NCBI RefSeq assembly: GCF_000170755.1
Contig: NZ_ABCK01000003.1
Location: forward strand, 1 to 64,000
Direction: 5' to 3'
Source of the DNA: Lentisphaera araneosa HTCC2155
Lineage (GTDB): Bacteria > Verrucomicrobiota > Lentisphaeria > Lentisphaerales > Lentisphaeraceae
DNA length: 64,000 bases
Shown here: positions 60,945 to 64,000 of the stretch, in pieces
Layout: every line of letters starts with the position of its first letter
How positions within the stretch are numbered: position 1 is the stretch's first letter
Position numbers and translations under genes: made by a program
The notes under the pieces: model-generated
The model's database searches: none
What the model saw: the letters and a program-made list of their open reading frames with translations, nothing else
What the model was told of the DNA's origin: nothing

Positions 60945-63209
60945 ATGAGTTTTAAGGAGAGGTTCAACAAGGAGTTTAGTCCAAGGATGTTGGTTTTGCT
61001 GATTTTAGCAATATTAATGTCAGTGGTTTTGGTTTGGAGGCTCTATTATGTCCAGTTACTCGATCGCGGTGAGTATACAGATGAAATGAAAAAACAAATC
61101 ATTCGACCCGTTAGAAAACCGCCTGTACGCGGGAGGATAGAGGCTCGAAAAGGTGAAATCTTAGCTAATAATCAACCCTCGTTTTCATTAGATTTTTATT
61201 TGCCTGAATATCGTCGTCCAGGTGTGTCAAAATATTGGACGGCAGCAGAAAATGTGACTCTCTTTGTCAAAGAGATCGAGAAACGGATTCATCATAAAGC
61301 AAAACTCAGTACTTCGATGATTGAAAAGGATTTGAGAAGACGAGAGAAAGATCTCGGGATCACGCAGAAAAAAAAACCTAAGGATGAGAAACTTTATAAA
61401 AAATATAAAGAAGAAAACAAAAGTTTACGTCAGCAGAAAATAGCAACTCGTCTTGTTTTTAGTGGCGTATTGCCTGGTCTTATTGATCAAGTGAAAAGTA
61501 TTAACTTACCTGAGTATTTAGAATGGCAAGATGATCAGTTGCTGTGTCATTTACACAAAGTTCCCGTGGATGAGGGTTTGGGTTCTTATAGCCGTACTGC
61601 TAAGGCTTTAATTCAAGAACTTGATGCCTTGTGCTTAGCAATGGATAGATCTCATGAAGTGACGATGGATGATATAGTCAGGCACCTCTATCGTAAACCT
61701 GCACTACCTTTTCGAGGCTTAAGCGATTTGAGTCTTAAGGATCGTTCAATTTTAGCGGGGCGAAAAACAAAGCGTTACCAAGTTGTGATGACGCCCAAGA
61801 GGATTTATCAAAATGATTATGCTTTTTCTCATATTACGGGCTACACGGGCCGCAGAGAACCCTCGACTCATGAAGATATAGATGAGTATTTTTATTTTAC
61901 TCCAGAGTTATGGGGGCGCACGGGAATTGAATATGCCTATGATAAACTTTTAGCAGGAAAGGGGGGGAAGGAATTACTATATGTTAATCGTACTGGCTTT
62001 GCTGTTGATAAAGTTAGAGATTTAGAGGGGAGTGATTCACTAATCGAAGCCAAACATGGTGAGAATATAAAGTTGACCATCGATGAAGAGGCTCAGAAAA
62101 TTGCTTATAATCTCATGAAAGATAAGCATGGCTCTATGGTGGTGATGGATATATATACGGGTGCTATTCTAGTGATGGTTTCGACTCCCTCTTTCGATTT
62201 AAGTCGAATTAGAGAAGTGGATTATTATAGACAAATAGTTTCCGATGATAAGACAAAGCCTTGGGTTCAACTGCCTCGTCCCATGCATAATCGTGCTGTA
62301 CAGGGAGCTTATATGCCTGGATCTATTATAAAGCCCTTAGTAGCTGGTTTGGCTTTGGAGCGTGGAATTATTGATGAGCATAGTACATATGATTGCGATG
62401 GCGCCTATCACTTAGGACCTCGTAGTAGAATAAGATGTGCGGCTAGGTGGGGGCATGGCAAGATTAATGTGACGAAAGCTTTGGAAGTCAGTTGTAACCC
62501 GTTTTTTATTGACCTTGCGGTGCGCTTGGGGATGGAAGATTTGGTTGGCTTTTATGAGCATGTAGGTTTAGGTAAAATGCCGATTTATGAAGAGGGCGTC
62601 CATAAGCGTTTGTCTTATGAGAGCGCTGGGACTTTAGCAGATGTGGAAATCCACAATCGAATAGGTGAACTGGCTTACCTTGGTATCGGGCAGGGCAAGA
62701 TTGAGCTCAGTCCTGTGCAGGCTTGTGCGTATATTGCGGCTATCGCAAATGGAGGCAAACTTGTTAAGCCCTACATTGTTGATGAGGTATGGAATTCATT
62801 AGAAGAAAAGATGATCAGTAAACACAAAAATTACTTTCATGGAGATTTAAATTTCTCACCAAAAACAATGAATTTAGTGAGTCAGGGAATGTATGATGTG
62901 ATTCATGGTCGCAATGCTTCTGCAAAAACAGCGCGTTCTGATGATGGCATTGTTTTAGCGGGTAAGACAGGTACGGCACAGGTGCCCTATTATGAAAAAA
63001 ATGCCGAGGGTAAAACAAAGCTTGGTCCAGATGGTAAAGCTATAAGGAAAATCCAAAAGAATTGTTGGTTCGCAAGTTATGGCCCCTATAAAAGTCCAAA
63101 GTATGCAGTTATTGTTTTGGTGGAAGCAGGAGAGAGCGGGGGTACGAGTGCGGCCCCAGTGGTGCGTCAGTTTTTTGATACTTGGAGCGAGACAAAGCCT
63201 GCTGAGTAA
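60945..63209 (+). CDS. mrdA: Penicillin-binding protein 2, elongation transpeptidase
   Basis: Class B PBP cross-linking peptidoglycan during elongation, 754 residues. A membrane helix (MLVLLILAILMSVVLVWRLYYVQLL) is followed by the dimerisation part (PVRGRIEARKGEILANN). The transpeptidase has all three motifs: S460-I-I-K (in GSIIKP), S516-C-N (VSCNPFF) and K674-T-G (AGKTGTAQ). A stretch of about 170 charged residues between the pedestal and catalytic domains (residues about 95-265) is longer than in E. coli PBP2. Last gene of the operon. Confidence 0.95.
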   Translation: MSFKERFNKEFSPRMLVLLILAILMSVVLVWRLYYVQLLDRGEYTDEMKKQIIRPVRKPPVRGRIEARKGEILANNQPSFSLDFYLPEYRRPGVSKYWTAAENVTLFVKEIEKRIHHKAKLSTSMIEKDLRRREKDLGITQKKKPKDEKLYKKYKEENKSLRQQKIATRLVFSGVLPGLIDQVKSINLPEYLEWQDDQLLCHLHKVPVDEGLGSYSRTAKALIQELDALCLAMDRSHEVTMDDIVRHLYRKPALPFRGLSDLSLKDRSILAGRKTKRYQVVMTPKRIYQNDYAFSHITGYTGRREPSTHEDIDEYFYFTPELWGRTGIEYAYDKLLAGKGGKELLYVNRTGFAVDKVRDLEGSDSLIEAKHGENIKLTIDEEAQKIAYNLMKDKHGSMVVMDIYTGAILVMVSTPSFDLSRIREVDYYRQIVSDDKTKPWVQLPRPMHNRAVQGAYMPGSIIKPLVAGLALERGIIDEHSTYDCDGAYHLGPRSRIRCAARWGHGKINVTKALEVSCNPFFIDLAVRLGMEDLVGFYEHVGLGKMPIYEEGVHKRLSYESAGTLADVEIHNRIGELAYLGIGQGKIELSPVQACAYIAAIANGGKLVKPYIVDEVWNSLEEKMISKHKNYFHGDLNFSPKTMNLVSQGMYDVIHGRNASAKTARSDDGIVLAGKTGTAQVPYYEKNAEGKTKLGPDGKAIRKIQKNCWFASYGPYKSPKYAVIVLVEAGESGGTSAAPVVRQFFDTWSETKPAE

Positions 63210-63229
63210 AGAATTTAGGCAAAAAAAAT

Positions 63230-63315
63230 GACAAGAACAATAGTCGCTCAGTCTTATAATAACTTTAGGGCTGCAAGGCCCGGATGCATGAATTACACAG
63301 AGGATTGTTCTTGTC
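63230..63315. repeat. 86-base inverted-repeat element downstream of PBP2
   Basis: Perfect 12-bp ends (GACAAGAACAAT at 63230-63241, ATTGTTCTTGTC at 63304-63315) enclose 62 bases with an inner GGGC/GCCC hairpin (63268-63281). No poly-T follows, so it is not a standard terminator. It could be a small palindromic repeat or MITE-like unit. Confidence 0.55.
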
Positions 63316-63421
63316 GTATTAATATAATAATCATAAAAGAATGAATAGCAAATAGCTGTCGTAAAGAAAGTGGGAATATTCTGTAACTGATCTGTATAAA
63401 GTATCCTTGAGCAGGACGAAA

Positions 63422-63448
63422 AAAGCCGAACAGAATTTGTTCGGCTTT
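63422..63448 (-). terminator. Terminator of the window-end pseudopilin gene
   Basis: Stem AAAGCCGAACA / TGTTCGGCTTT with a 5-base loop. On the minus strand it is followed by six T (63424-63419), giving a good intrinsic terminator for leftward transcription; on the plus strand the T run is short. Confidence 0.8.
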
Positions 63449-63470
63449 AAGAGTTGTCTTTAGCGCTTGC

Positions 63471-63947
63471 TTATTCCCAAGTGCTGATCTCATCACCATC
63501 TTTGTCTAAACACCAAAGAGCGACTTTGTCAGCGACGTCTTGGTCAGAATTTTTGCCTATGCCAGTGATTTGATTTGTGTAGTCATCGTCTACTGCTAGG
63601 TTGTAGACACCTCCCCAAGGGTTTTGGTTAAGTTCACCCTTGATAAAGGATTGTTTTCTAGCATTCGTCGGGTTGCTTTTATAGGGGGCTCCTGTCAAAT
63701 ATGCCCATGTAGTTTCCCAGGCAGGGTCGTCGCTTTTGATACTTGTTCCGGTAAATGGAAACTCCTTAAAGGTTGATAGGTATTGCGTAACCGCCATTTT
63801 AATTTGTTGCATTTCTGCTTTAGCTCGGGTTTCTCGTGCGGACTCACGGGCAATGCCGATACCAACGAGTAGCATGCCGACAATCAAGGAGATGATGGCG
63901 AGGACGACTAACATTTCGATAATTGTGAATTGTTTAGATTTTTTCAT
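63471..63947 (-). CDS. Type II secretion GspG-like pseudopilin
   Basis: 158 residues. The class III signal is MKKSKQFTIIEMLVVLAIISLIV with Glu at +5; the residue before the cleavage Phe is Gln, not Gly. The mature part has KAEMQQIKMAVTQYLSTFKEFPFTG, then NPWGGVYNLAVDDD and WCLDKDGDEISTW, which match the GspG-type C-terminal calcium-site region (asparagine/glycine turn, Asp-rich loop). It would be a major pseudopilin of a type II-like system. No other gsp genes are in the window; more may lie beyond the right edge. Confidence 0.85.
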   Translation of the reverse strand: MKKSKQFTIIEMLVVLAIISLIVGMLLVGIGIARESARETRAKAEMQQIKMAVTQYLSTFKEFPFTGTSIKSDDPAWETTWAYLTGAPYKSNPTNARKQSFIKGELNQNPWGGVYNLAVDDDYTNQITGIGKNSDQDVADKVALWCLDKDGDEISTWE

Positions 63948-64000
63948 AAGTGTTTACCTAATTAGTTTTAAATCTTATTAAAAGCTAAGACAAGGGGCTA

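Noticed and set aside
63230-63315. Integron attC site
   Set aside because: The end sequences lack the RYYYAAC and GTTRRRY core sites, and there is no cassette array or integrase nearby.
1-64000. CRISPR arrays, tRNA or rRNA genes, prophage
   Set aside because: No regular short repeats, no cloverleaf-like T-loop sequences and no phage structural genes were seen on either strand.

Overview
The window reads as a chromosomal segment of a Gram-negative member of the PVC superphylum, most likely a marine Lentisphaera-like bacterium. This is inferred from gene content: many formylglycine-type sulfatases, a paired PSD1 (haem plus DUF1549/DUF1553) and DUF1501 locus, ECF sigma factors next to a FecR/LamG membrane protein or a planctomycete-style Ser/Thr kinase, H-X9-DG pseudopilins whose cleavage site lacks the usual Gly, and moderate-to-low GC. 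No rRNA, tRNA, CRISPR array or prophage was recognised.

Layout. 1-3442 (mostly minus) is a decayed, mobile patch: an Rhs tip, an IS4-family element with a frameshifted transposase, an orphan aspzincin-like metallopeptidase tip and a secreted possible immunity partner cut by the window edge. 3497-9383 is an oppABCDF-type peptide importer operon (minus), with a fibronectin-III-like insert in the OppC permease. 9599-13284 (plus) holds a zinc-ribbon membrane protein, an esterase and a DsbD-like reductase, followed by a cold-shock gene (minus). 13801-16276 (minus) is a flavoprotein decarboxylase coupled to an SLC13/TrkA-C transporter. 16393-19350 (minus) is the translation cluster rpsT, rpsB, tsf, pyrH; S2 has a very long Lys/Ala/Glu-rich tail.

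19619-26699 holds a dihaem cytochrome c, a divergent sigma/FecR-LamG pair, and the PSD1-DUF1501 pair. 26731-40323 is a polysaccharide/sulfate-ester region: a peptidase-like hydrolase, a possible glycosidase lipoprotein with a small exported partner, four sulfatases, an ECF sigma/kinase pair set between sulfatases, and two H-X9-DG pseudopilins. It is followed by a ThuA-like protein, a conserved hypothetical, a gene-poor AT-rich stretch with a decayed coding remnant, and a thioesterase.

43392-47561 (plus) is a cysM-rhodanese-OsmC sulfur operon, then an unusual phosphodiesterase paired with a Pta-N-terminus-like ATPase. 47563-51507 (minus) is rbfA-truB-ribF followed by a glutamate racemase gene (murI) interrupted by an in-frame TGA; this is the most striking single observation. 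51690-56646 has a YiiX-like cysteine hydrolase, a RimB-RimK fusion, a small lipoprotein, ilvC and a class II cytochrome c. 56802-58078 is thyA-folA (minus). 58293-63209 (plus) is a cell-shape operon: a PP2C phosphatase overlapping mreC, an mreD-like gene and PBP2. A pseudopilin closes the window. All functional calls rest on motifs read by eye; no database search was run.
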